Shown here: positions 55,788 through 64,000 of the stretch, piece by piece | How the letters are laid out: each line of letters begins with the position of its first letter | How positions within the stretch are numbered: position 1 is the stretch's first letter | Origin: Siminovitchia fortis | GTDB lineage: Bacteria; Bacillota; Bacilli; Bacillales; Bacillaceae_C | Length of the DNA: 64,000 nucleotides | Direction: 5' to 3' | Assembly (NCBI RefSeq): GCF_003605365.2 | Contig: NZ_QYTU02000001.1 | Coordinates: 186,001 to 250,000 of the forward strand | The notes under the pieces: model-generated | Database searches by the model: none | Told to the model about the DNA's origin: nothing | What the model saw: only the letters and a program-made list of their open reading frames with translations | Made by a program: the position numbers and the translations under genes

Positions 55788-55933
55788 AAGAAAAGCGCAA
55801 GCGCCTTGCCCATCGACGTACAGACTGGAGTGCCTCCGACGAGATAAAGGAAACACGGCGAGGAACGAGCCGATGTTGACTTATCGTAGGAGGAGGCGCG
55901 AAGTCTGCTAGTCGATAGGCGCTGGAGCTAGAC
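55788..55933 (+). repeat. Repeat family R2, reference-length copy upstream of yrrB
   Basis: 146 bp: AAGAAAAGCGCAAGCGCCTT at left, then CATCGACGTACAGACTGGAG, GACGAGATAAAGGAAACAC, GAGCCGATGTTGACTTATC, GAAGTCTGCTAGTCGATAGG, CGCTGGAGCTAGAC at right. Imperfect inverted ends: GCGCCT...ATCGAC and GTCGATAGGCGC. It is the shortest complete R2 copy and so best defines the element. Confidence 0.88.
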
Positions 55934-55991
55934 AATAAAAGGATTTGTTCAAAATTTTAAAGCTAAAAAATCTTATACTTCCTTAAACAGC

Positions 55992-56021
55992 GGAAAAAGC
56001 CGCTTATGAAAATAAGCAGCC
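55992..56021 (-). terminator. Terminator of mnmA
   Basis: GCTGCTTAT/ATAAGCGGC (one mismatch) on a TTTC loop with CTTTTTCC after it, 7 bp beyond the mnmA stop. Confidence 0.6.
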
Positions 56022-56027
56022 TTCCAA

Positions 56028-58299
<2,272 letters not shown>

Positions 58300-58320
58300 T
58301 GTTCCCACCAATTTTCAAGA

Positions 58321-58740
58321 TTAGATATAAAACATATATGGCTGTACCTGGCCTTCATCTTCATGGTTGGCCAGGTCTTCGACAGTCGTACTGTCCAAAA
58401 CATCTTTTACAGCGTCGCGTATTCGTATCCATAATGCCCTTTTGGCAGGTTCTTCATCCTCAATGCCTTCCACCGGGCTGATGGGGCCTTCCAAAACACG
58501 GATGATGTCGCCTGCAGTAATCTCCGAAGGCTCCTTTGCCAAAATGTATCCGCCGTACGCCCCCCTGACGCTTTTGACCAATCCCGCATTGCGAAGAGGT
58601 CCGGCAAGCTGCTCCAGGTAATGCTCAGACAGATTATGAGACTGTGCGATCGATTTTAAGGATATGGGACCCTCTCCATATCTTTTTCCAAGTTCAATCA
58701 TGATAGTCAGACCATAACGGCCTTTGGTAGAAATTTTCAT
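58321..58740 (-). CDS. cymR: CymR, repressor of cysteine metabolism
   Basis: 139 aa Rrf2 family winged helix (MKISTKGRYGLTIMIELG, SIAQSHNLSEHYLEQLAGPL), almost the same as B. subtilis CymR, which acts with CysK to repress cystine uptake and cysteine synthesis genes. No cluster-binding cysteines: the Rrf2 three-cysteine site is absent. Overlaps the end of the membrane protein gene by 4 bp. Probably a target of itself through the 59420 promoter. Confidence 0.96.
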   Translation of the reverse strand: MKISTKGRYGLTIMIELGKRYGEGPISLKSIAQSHNLSEHYLEQLAGPLRNAGLVKSVRGAYGGYILAKEPSEITAGDIIRVLEGPISPVEGIEDEEPAKRALWIRIRDAVKDVLDSTTVEDLANHEDEGQVQPYMFYI

Positions 58741-59393
58741 ACACTTGCACCCCGTTCAATTTCATTCACTTTTTCGTCTTTAAGCCATTTATGTGTAATG
58801 GTCCTGCACTGCGGCAACGCGATACCGATGAAAGTGCCTGCTGCGAGACTGAAAACGACCGTTCCTATGAAAACAGGGCCTCCAAGCAGCCAGCCGATGG
58901 CAAGAACACCCACTTCCATCAGCCGCCTTGCGTTTGCGACTTTCCATTTCGTCTTGGCAGTCAAAGCAAGCATAAAGCTGTCCCTTGGACCGGCTCCAAG
59001 CTCTGCTGATAAATAAATTCCCATGCCGTACGCATAAACGACCATTCCAACTAAGAACATGACGGCTTTTCCCTGCCACGATTGCGGCTCTGCCATAAAC
59101 GGCAAAAGCATATACATATCAATAAAAACGCCGACTAAAATCATATTTAAATAAGCTCCGAACTTCGGCCACTCTTTCATTATGATCCCGGCTATACCCA
59201 GGACGATAAAACCGACAATAATACTCCATGTACCGATTGTCAAGCCGAATTGGTAATAGAGTCCGACGTGAAGAACGTCCCAAGGAGCGACACCCAAATT
59301 GGCAACGATCGTCAGCGTGATTCCAAGAGTCATGATTAGCAATCCAACTGTGAAAATGGCAAATCTTTTTTGTAATTGCTGTCTTCTCTTCAA
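58737..59393 (-). CDS. YczE/YitT-like integral membrane protein coupled to cymR
   Basis: 218 aa, 5-6 membrane helices. The N-terminal FTVGLLIMTLGITLTIVANL, GVAPWDVLHVGL and ELGAGPRDSFMLAL are characteristic of the YczE family (DUF6198). Function unknown; in B. subtilis YczE is needed for bacillaene production by an unknown route. It is the first gene of a unit with cymR-iscS-mnmA, and its TGA overlaps the cymR ATG. In B. subtilis cymR has no such gene upstream. A role in export or uptake linked to sulfur metabolism is a guess. Confidence 0.85.
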   Translation of the reverse strand: MKRRQQLQKRFAIFTVGLLIMTLGITLTIVANLGVAPWDVLHVGLYYQFGLTIGTWSIIVGFIVLGIAGIIMKEWPKFGAYLNMILVGVFIDMYMLLPFMAEPQSWQGKAVMFLVGMVVYAYGMGIYLSAELGAGPRDSFMLALTAKTKWKVANARRLMEVGVLAIGWLLGGPVFIGTVVFSLAAGTFIGIALPQCRTITHKWLKDEKVNEIERGASV

Positions 59394-59419
59394 TTCCCCT
59401 ACTCCTTTTGCATTTCTTC

Positions 59420-59428
59420 ATTATAGCA
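59420..59428 (-). promoter_or_regulatory. Extended -10 promoter of the yczE-like-cymR-iscS-mnmA unit
   Basis: Minus strand TGCTATAAT: extended -10 with full TATAAT, 27 bases upstream of the ATG of the membrane protein gene. The -35 box is not clear. Confidence 0.6.
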
Positions 59429-59514
59429 TACCAGCAAGTTAAAATGCATATGGCGCGCAAGTTTGGTATGATATAAGCAATGGATAAATAGAACAGCAGT
59501 TTGGAGAGGATGTC

Positions 59515-60783
59515 ATGAACGCACAACCTTTGGCTTTTCGGATGCGCCCAAGAACGATTGATGAAGTAGTCGGACAGGAACATCTTGTCGGTGAAGGAAA
59601 GATCATCTCAAGGATGGTAAAAGCGAAACAGCTTTCTTCCATGATTTTATACGGACCTCCCGGCATTGGAAAAACATCGATAGCAAGTGCCATCGCCGGA
59701 AGTACAAAGTATGCATTCCGTTCATTGAATGCAGTGACAAACAATAAAAAAGATATGGAAATTGTAGCTGCTGAAGCAAAAATGAGCGGGAAAGTCATAC
59801 TCCTGTTGGATGAGGTACACCGACTTGACAAGGCGAAGCAGGATTTTCTGCTTCCGTATTTGGAAAATGGCATGATCATTCTGATCGGTGCCACAACGAG
59901 CAATCCTTACCATGCAATCAACCCTGCCATCAGAAGCCGGTGCCAGATTTTTGAACTTTTTCCTTTGGAAGAGTCCGATATGGTCAAGGCCATAAAAAGG
60001 GCACTCCAAGATGAGGAGCGCGGCATTGGCAAATATAAAATAGATTTGGATGAGAATGCGCTTCATCATTTTGCTTCCGCAAGCAGCGGAGATGTAAGGA
60101 GCGCGTTGAACGCCCTTGAACTGGCTGTTCTTTCAACGGAGCCGGACAAAGATGGCGTCATTCACATTACGGTGGAAGTTGCAGAAGAATGCCTCCAGAA
60201 AAAAGCTTTCTCCCATGATAAAGACGGAGACGCCCACTATGATGTTTTGAGTGCTTTTCAAAAGTCAATCCGCGGGAGTGATGTCAACGCTGCATTACAT
60301 TATTTGGGAAGAATGATTGAAGCGGGCGATTTGCCAAGCATATCAAGGCGGCTGCTTGTCACCGCCTATGAAGATATCGGCCTGGCCAATCCGCAAGCCG
60401 GTCCCAGGGCACTGGCAGCTGTACAGACGGCGGAAAAAATCGGCTTTCCAGAGGCCCGCATTCCGTTGGCGAACGCCGTAGTGGAATTATGCCTATCTCC
60501 CAAATCCAACTCCGCCTATAAAGCGATGGATGAAGCATTAAGCGATATCAGATCAGGAAAAAGCGGAGAAGTTCCTCTCCATTTGAAAGACTCCCATTAT
60601 AAAGGTGCGAAAGCATTAGGCAGGGGCATTGACTACAAATATCCGCATAACTATGAATCAGGATGGGTCAAACAGCAGTATCTTCCTGACACATTAAAAG
60701 GAAAAGAGTATTACAAGCCGATAAAGACGGGGAAATTCGAGCAGGCCTTGGCAGCTGTCTATGAAAAAATTAAAAACAACTAA
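59515..60783 (+). CDS. rarA: Replication-associated recombination protein RarA (YrvN)
   Basis: 422 aa AAA+ ATPase of the MgsA/WHIP family: RMRPRTIDEVVGQEHLVG, Walker A YGPPGIGKTS, Walker B LLDEVHR, sensor 1 TTSN, arginine finger SRC, then a C-terminal oligomerisation domain (MDEALSDIRSG). It acts at stalled replication forks. It is divergent from the cymR unit and convergent with tcdA. Confidence 0.97.
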   Translation: MNAQPLAFRMRPRTIDEVVGQEHLVGEGKIISRMVKAKQLSSMILYGPPGIGKTSIASAIAGSTKYAFRSLNAVTNNKKDMEIVAAEAKMSGKVILLLDEVHRLDKAKQDFLLPYLENGMIILIGATTSNPYHAINPAIRSRCQIFELFPLEESDMVKAIKRALQDEERGIGKYKIDLDENALHHFASASSGDVRSALNALELAVLSTEPDKDGVIHITVEVAEECLQKKAFSHDKDGDAHYDVLSAFQKSIRGSDVNAALHYLGRMIEAGDLPSISRRLLVTAYEDIGLANPQAGPRALAAVQTAEKIGFPEARIPLANAVVELCLSPKSNSAYKAMDEALSDIRSGKSGEVPLHLKDSHYKGAKALGRGIDYKYPHNYESGWVKQQYLPDTLKGKEYYKPIKTGKFEQALAAVYEKIKNN

Positions 60784-60787
60784 TAAA

Positions 60788-60812
60788 TTACGGGACCGCG
60801 AGGTCCCGTCCA
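60788..60812. terminator. Terminator between rarA and tcdA
   Basis: ACGGGACC/GGTCCCGT on a GCGA loop (60790-60809), TATTTTT after it on plus; it lies between two convergent stop codons. Confidence 0.8.
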
Positions 60813-60817
60813 TATTT

Positions 60818-61582
60818 TTAACCGTTATTTACCCTTTCAATATGAATATCCTTCAACAATTCCCTTACAACATGGCTCGCCATAATCAGCCCGGCGGCCG
60901 AAGGCACAAAAGCATTCGATGAAGGAGGCATTTTCGCTTTCCTAATATCCGAATCCTGTTTTCCGACTTCTTGAACCACGTCTTCTCTGGCTACAATCGG
61001 GCTTTCATCGGAGAAGACGACAGGAACCCCTTTTTTGATACCCTCTTTTCTGAGCCTTGTCCTGATCACTTTTGCAATCGGATCAGTATGTGTTTTAAAA
61101 ATATCCTTGATCATGAACCTGGTCGGGTCCATCTTGTTTGCCGCACCCATGCTTGAAATCATCGGTATATCCCTTTTCAGGCATTCTTTGATCAGATGAA
61201 TTTTATAAGAAATCGTATCGGAAGCGTCCACGACAAAATCAAGATCATGCGAAAAAAACTCCTCATATGTCTCTTCCGTGTAAAACATCTTCAAAGCGAT
61301 GACTTCGCATTCCGGATTAATGTCTTTAATCCTTTCTTTCATCAAATCCGCTTTCGGTTGTCCAATGGTGGACAACAAGGCTATGATCTGCCTGTTGACG
61401 TTCGTAATATCCACATTGTCTTTATCAACGAGAATTAATTTGCCGACGCCTGACCTTGCCAGGGCCTCGGCGGCAAATGAACCGACTCCGCCGATTCCGA
61501 GAACAGCAACTGTACTGTTTCTCAATATATCCAATCCTTCTTTTCCTATCGCCAATTCATTGCGTGAAAACTGATGCAGCAT
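60818..61582 (-). CDS. tcdA: tRNA t6A dehydratase TcdA (YrvM)
   Basis: 254 aa from ATG at 61582 (GGAG upstream); a TTG three codons earlier is less likely. E1-like fold: N-terminal FSRNELAIG, Rossmann GIGGVGSFAAEALARSGVG, and KAKMPPSSNAFVPSAAG at the C-terminus. It cyclises threonylcarbamoyladenosine-37 in tRNA using ATP, with sulfur relay in some species. Follows a spacer with a repeat copy and 6S RNA. Confidence 0.95.
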   Translation of the reverse strand: MLHQFSRNELAIGKEGLDILRNSTVAVLGIGGVGSFAAEALARSGVGKLILVDKDNVDITNVNRQIIALLSTIGQPKADLMKERIKDINPECEVIALKMFYTEETYEEFFSHDLDFVVDASDTISYKIHLIKECLKRDIPMISSMGAANKMDPTRFMIKDIFKTHTDPIAKVIRTRLRKEGIKKGVPVVFSDESPIVAREDVVQEVGKQDSDIRKAKMPPSSNAFVPSAAGLIMASHVVRELLKDIHIERVNNG

Positions 61583-61650
61583 GATAATCAACTCCAGATT
61601 TAAATGAATACTGGACTAAGATTAATTTAAAAAAAATCAGTTTGCAAGTA

Positions 61651-61769
61651 AAAAAGCGCAAGCGCCTTGATTAGCGCAGGCAAACAAGACGATTCCCGAG
61701 GAGGCAGTTCCTCAGCCACCACAGGGAAGCGGCTTGTGACCTCGAGGGGCTAGGCGCTGAAGCTGGACA
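61651..61769 (+). repeat. Repeat family R1, copy between tcdA and 6S RNA
   Basis: AAAAAGCGCAAGCGCCTTG, then TTAGCGCAGGCAAACAAGAC, GATTCCCGAGGAGGCAGTTC, CCACCACAGGGAAGCGGCTT, and GGGGCTAGGCGCTGAAGCTG at the end. Strong similarity to 25266-25381 over its whole length. Transcribed downstream of the 6S terminator only if readthrough occurs. Confidence 0.85.
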
Positions 61770-61799
61770 GTCATTCTTGAAAACATATACTTTCCAAGT

Positions 61800-61838
61800 A
61801 AAAAAAAAAGCAATCTGCCTGGACAGATTGCTTTTTTA
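61800..61838. terminator. Terminator of 6S-1 RNA
   Basis: AAAAAAGCAATCTG/CAGATTGCTTTTTT stem of 14 bp on CCTGGA, T run on both strands; directly downstream of the 6S RNA on the minus strand. Confidence 0.9.
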
Positions 61839-61842
61839 AAGA

Positions 61843-62033
61843 TGAAAAGTCCCGATTGTGCCGTTTTTATGTTCCTTTGTTTTGAACCCGCTCTCGGCAG
61901 GTGGGTGCTCTGCTCCAAATCTCAAGCGTCCTTTTGCCAAAGGCTTGCTATCAAAATGGAAACTCCAAGCTCCCGTAGTTAAAACTTGTCGGTCAAAACG
62001 ATAAGGTATTTAAACGAACACATCAGGACTTTT
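61843..62033 (-). ncRNA. 6S-1 RNA (BsrA type)
   Basis: The minus strand begins AAAAGTCCTGATGTG and ends ATCGGGACTTTTC, which pair as the closing stem of 6S-1 RNA. It has GGAGCAGAGCACCCACCTG and GGGTTCAAAAC, conserved parts of the Bacillus molecule. About 191 bases, as expected, followed by a terminator. It binds the vegetative RNA polymerase and blocks promoters in stationary phase. Its position next to tcdA matches B. subtilis. A plausible promoter (TTGATA 62068-62073, 17, TAATAT) starts a few bases upstream, consistent with 5' trimming known in B. subtilis. Confidence 0.9.
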
Positions 62034-62126
62034 CTGTTGATTAAATATTATCACAGGCACAAAAATATATCAATTGAAAACGGCTTGGCAATTTCAAACA
62101 GAGGGATACTCTTGATCTCCAAAGGT

Positions 62127-62157
62127 TAAAAAGGCGAACCGTGAAAAGGTCCGCCCT
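62127..62157 (-). terminator. Terminator of the GerPA/GerPF-like pair
   Basis: GGCGGACC/GGTTCGCC (one mismatch) on a TTTTCAC loop, followed by CTTTTTAACC on the minus strand, 24 bp beyond the stop of the 76-codon gene. 62034-62126 shows nothing else. Confidence 0.75.
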
Positions 62158-62180
62158 TGAACGTTTGTATAATTGCCATG

Positions 62181-62411
62181 TTAAATTACACTTGTTTTCT
62201 GGGCATTCGTATCATTGACATCTTGGTCATTGACAAGATTAAGCGGGACATTCGTGATTGCAAAGTCCCCGTTTTCTTCCCCTAAGCCATAGTTTTGCTT
62301 ATTGCTCAGAAAAATATCAAAACGCGCAGAGGCCGCCATGTTTATAGATGCATTTCGATCTATTGTATTCACTTTAAACGCCAACAAGTTTATGACTACA
62401 GGTCCAAACAC
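62181..62411 (-). CDS. GerPA/GerPF family spore protein, second gene of pair
   Basis: 76 aa from a GTG at 62411; its site GGGTGAG includes the stop codon of the previous gene. Shows the family pattern: INLLAFKVNTIDRNASINM, then GLGEENGD. GerP proteins are mother-cell proteins that let germinants reach receptors through the coat. This paralogue is diverged and ends with an unusual NDVNDTNAQ-type tail. Paired with the gene upstream, 7 bp gap. Confidence 0.8.
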   Translation of the reverse strand: MFGPVVINLLAFKVNTIDRNASINMAASARFDIFLSNKQNYGLGEENGDFAITNVPLNLVNDQDVNDTNAQKTSVI

Positions 62412-62418
62412 CAGTATC

Positions 62419-62670
62419 TCACCCTTTCCCCCTCTTCATAGGCAGCGCGTTAAAGGTGGATGGGGAATCCACTAGATAGCGGTCATCAACAAAACTTTGC
62501 GGACTTAAAAAGGCAACGTCGTCTCCTAAATTCTGTCCGAACCCTTGCGTTTTCTTATCGTGATTATTCCAATCAGCTAATAAGCTTTGGCCTATATTAA
62601 CAGCAGAAGCGTTTTCAAAGGAATTGATCTTTAACATGAATATATTAATATTGATTGATGTCCCTCTCAT
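62419..62670 (-). CDS. GerPA/GerPF family spore protein, first gene of pair
   Basis: 83 aa from the ATG at 62670 behind AAAAGGAGGAGGGAGG; the frame continues 27 codons further without a site. INIFMLKINSFENASAVNIG followed by GFGQNLGDD match the GerPA/GerPF pattern (hydrophobic start, KxNxxxxNASxNxG, GxGxxxGD). Predicted mother-cell protein. A sigma-K-like promoter lies 26-52 bp upstream. Confidence 0.82.
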   Translation of the reverse strand: MRGTSININIFMLKINSFENASAVNIGQSLLADWNNHDKKTQGFGQNLGDDVAFLSPQSFVDDRYLVDSPSTFNALPMKRGKG

Positions 62671-62695
62671 GCCCCTCCCTCCTCCTTTTAGTGAA

Positions 62696-62722
62696 TATAT
62701 TACGAAGCCCTGCCATTTATGT
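62696..62722 (-). promoter_or_regulatory. Sigma-K-like promoter of the GerPA/GerPF-like pair
   Basis: Minus strand AC (62721-62722), 16 bases, CGTAATATA (62696-62704). The -10 box differs by one base from sigma-K CATANNNTA. gerP in B. subtilis is sigma-K dependent, which supports this. Confidence 0.55.
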
Positions 62723-62949
62723 GGTAAAAAACAAAAGTCAATGCAATCCATTTAAAGAATCAGTGTAATGAATGGATTATTGCACTAATACATATATAAA
62801 AGGATTAAAACAATAACGTTAAATCTGCACTGCGGAACTAGTGCCGGCTTGCGTGAACTTCCGGTTCGGCCAAGTCCTGCTTTTCGAACATACTTGAGCT
62901 ATCATCCTTCCTGTCTGATTGAAAAGATTGACGTTTGGAGGTAGGAATA
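62723..62949. other. Spacer between divergent germination genes
   Basis: Gene-free. It must hold the promoter of the Hsp20-like gene. CATACTTGA at 62888-62896 is 8 of 9 to the sigma-K -10 consensus, but no AC is properly spaced upstream; not called as a promoter. Confidence 0.4.
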
Positions 62950-63414
62950 ATGGACCTGGAAAAACTAAAACAGTGGATGGAAATGGCGCAAAAATACCAA
63001 AACGGGAATTTCTGGGAGTCCATTTTTGACCAATATAACAATACAACGGAACAAACTCATCCAGGCAATAAAATGCCATCACAGCCAAGTAAAGCTTCGA
63101 AGCGATTTCCTTTAGTGGATATTTATTTAACAGATACGCAAATTATGGTCATCGTTGAACTGCCGGGTCTCCAAAAAGAAGAGGTGCAACTATCAATCTC
63201 AGGAAATAAATTGCTTGTCAAAGGCGTAAGCAAACAACCATTCGTATCAGGGTCTCCCTATTTGACTGAACGGCAGTATGGGGAATTTGAAAGACTCATT
63301 GAGCTGCCGGAACCTGCTGACCATAAAGACATTCAAGCTAAATTTGAGGGCGGGCTTCTGTTTGTTACATATAAGAGAAGATATACCCGGCATGAGAATA
63401 TTCCTATCCTATAA
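62950..63414 (+). CDS. Hsp20/alpha-crystallin family protein, GerT/CotM-like
   Basis: 154 aa from the ATG at 62950 behind GGAGGTAGGAATA. An N-terminal helix region (about 1-50, EKLKQWMEMAQKYQNGN), then an alpha-crystallin-type beta domain (about 58-150: VDIYLTDTQIMVIVELPGLQ, GGLLFVTYKRR). In B. cereus the CotM-like Hsp20 protein GerT is needed for germination and outgrowth. The neighbouring GerPA/GerPF-like genes and absence of a chaperone partner support a spore role rather than a heat-shock role. It overlaps the converging GerPA/GerPF-like gene by 6 bp. Confidence 0.82.
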   Translation: MDLEKLKQWMEMAQKYQNGNFWESIFDQYNNTTEQTHPGNKMPSQPSKASKRFPLVDIYLTDTQIMVIVELPGLQKEEVQLSISGNKLLVKGVSKQPFVSGSPYLTERQYGEFERLIELPEPADHKDIQAKFEGGLLFVTYKRRYTRHENIPIL

Positions 63415-63639
63415 TGGTCTCCTTTTTACGACATTGTAATCGATGAAATCGGAATCCTCCACGATTGAAACGGGGTAATCTTGTATGACTCCATCGCCGC
63501 TTTGTTCACCAAACCCCTCAGCACGATGATTGAAGACATGGTTGCCTTGTGAATGTGTACTGCCTAAAGTAACGGAAGAATTCCTGTCCATTGTCCGAAT
63601 GTGCAAACCATGTAACCCAATGGTAGTTTTTGCTTTCAT
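63409..63639 (-). CDS. GerPA/GerPF family spore protein, third copy
   Basis: 76 aa from the ATG at 63639 (AAAGGGG nine bases upstream; another ATG three codons earlier is on top of the site). TTIGLHGLHIRTMDRNSSVT, GFGEQSGD: same pattern as the pair at 62181-62670, especially T[MI]DRN[SA]S. Charged C-terminal end (DYNVVKRRPL). Convergent with the Hsp20-like gene and divergent from the coiled-coil gene. Confidence 0.78.
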   Translation of the reverse strand: MKAKTTIGLHGLHIRTMDRNSSVTLGSTHSQGNHVFNHRAEGFGEQSGDGVIQDYPVSIVEDSDFIDYNVVKRRPL

Positions 63640-63695
63640 TTTGAACATCCCCTTTCATTTTTTGGACAAACTCTTTTAAACAATAAAGGTGTGAA

Positions 63696-64000
63696 ATGAT
63701 GATGCCTATAAAAGGTTTATTCAATCGAAATGAAAATAATGAAGATGAAATACAGATTCTCAAAAAAAGAGTTCACGCATTAGAGCAGCGAGTGAATAAA
63801 ATAAATACATTGGATGTTCATATGAAAAGGCTGCTCAAACTGGAGAGCAAATGGCAAAAAGAGAGCTTTTCCTCCAAATATGGAAAAAGTGAACATCAAG
63901 AACTGCCTCAAAAAGATAAAAAGGAAGAAAGCAATCAACGGGAAGCTTTTACTGCAATGGAAAAGCGCTTTTATTTACAAATATATACGTATATTTCACA
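63696..64000 (+). CDS. Coiled-coil protein, truncated at the window edge
   Basis: About 101 codons are visible with no stop. The start is one of three consecutive ATGs (63696, 63699, 63702) behind AAGGTG. After MPIKGLFNRNEN a heptad-rich coiled coil follows (about residues 17-60: ILKKRVHALEQRVNKINTLD and beyond), then a Lys/Glu/Gln-rich segment. Not recognised; GerPC is also a coiled-coil protein encoded among gerP genes, but this one shows no clear GerPC match. Likely part of the same spore cluster. Confidence 0.7.
   Translation, partial: MMMPIKGLFNRNENNEDEIQILKKRVHALEQRVNKINTLDVHMKRLLKLESKWQKESFSSKYGKSEHQELPQKDKKEESNQREAFTAMEKRFYLQIYTYIS

Noticed and set aside
55747-55935. 62-codon minus-strand ORF through the R2 copy
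   Set aside because: Repeat-derived; the TTATCGTAGG-type blocks are conserved as DNA, not as protein.
62877-62896. Sigma-K promoter for the Hsp20-like gene
   Set aside because: CATACTTGA resembles the -10 box but no AC lies at 16-17 bases upstream.

Overview
The window is a stretch of chromosome from an endospore-forming, competence-capable member of the Bacillaceae (Bacillus sensu lato). Evidence: gene order closely follows the Bacillus subtilis phoH-dnaK-comE-aroE and mtnN-alaS-cymR regions; there are forespore and mother-cell genes (gpr, sigK, yqfC-yqfD, GerPA/GerPF-type genes), late competence genes (comEA-EB-EC, comER), AAGGAGG-type ribosome binding sites, frequent TTG/GTG starts, sigma-A and sigma-W promoters, a CIRCE operator, an alanine T-box and 6S-1 RNA. 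No phage, plasmid, insertion sequence, tRNA, rRNA or CRISPR was seen.

Layout. 1-6.1 kb (minus): pgpH (partial), phoH, yqfD, yqfC, a yqfB-like gene, floA and yqeZ; the last three form a sigma-W-type envelope-stress unit. 6.2-10.5 kb: yqeY-rpsU, a Na/Pi symporter (plus), cstA with a 49-codon partner overlapping its stop, and deoC. 10.5-18.6 kb (minus): heat-shock operon hrcA-grpE-dnaK-dnaJ-prmA-rsmE-mtaB behind a perfect CIRCE. 18.6-24.8 kb: hemW, lepA, yqxA, gpr, rpsT (plus), holA. 25-29.9 kb: yqzM, comEC, comEB, comEA and the divergent comER. 30.1-35.1 kb (minus): yqeM, rsfS, yqeK, nadD, yhbY, aroE, yqeH, yqeG. 35.2-40.3 kb: sda behind a cluster of DnaA boxes, psd/pssA divergent, a 48-codon ORF, an uninterrupted sigK, an M3 peptidase. 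40.4-50.4 kb (minus): mtnN, yrrS, pbpI, greA, trmR, mltG, yrzB, ruvX, yrzL, T-box-alaS. 50.7-61.6 kb: yrrI, yrzR, yrrD, recD2, yrrB, mnmA, iscS, cymR, a YczE-like membrane protein, rarA (plus), tcdA. 61.8-64 kb: 6S RNA, then a sporulation cluster of three GerPA/GerPF-like genes, an Hsp20-like gene and a truncated coiled-coil gene.

How it fits together. Most genes are housekeeping: ribosome and tRNA maturation (prmA, rsmE, rsfS, yqeH, yhbY, lepA, mnmA, mtaB, trmR), protein folding, DNA repair and uptake (recD2, rarA, holA, comE), cell wall (mltG, pbpI), phospholipid synthesis (pssA, psd), sulfur metabolism (cymR-iscS-mnmA, mtnN) and sporulation (sda, sigK, gpr, yqfCD, gerP-like).

What stands out. 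(1) Two families of palindromic intergenic repeats plus a shared module, with copies at 17.36, 25.27, 29.96, 37.34, 40.34, 43.79, 55.79 and 61.65 kb; three copies lie flush against stop codons of minus-strand genes, and one half-copy is inside the hrcA-grpE spacer. (2) Departures from the usual gene order: spoIIP is absent between gpr and yqxA, and yrrN-yrrO-udk are absent between trmR and greA although trmR, which acts on their tRNA product, is kept. (3) A large hairpin between yqfB and yqfC that buries the yqfC ribosome binding site. (4) Small genes at cstA and sigK. (5) A YczE-like membrane protein coupled to cymR. I found no single locus that I would claim as a new multi-gene system; the repeat families are the best candidate for something undescribed.
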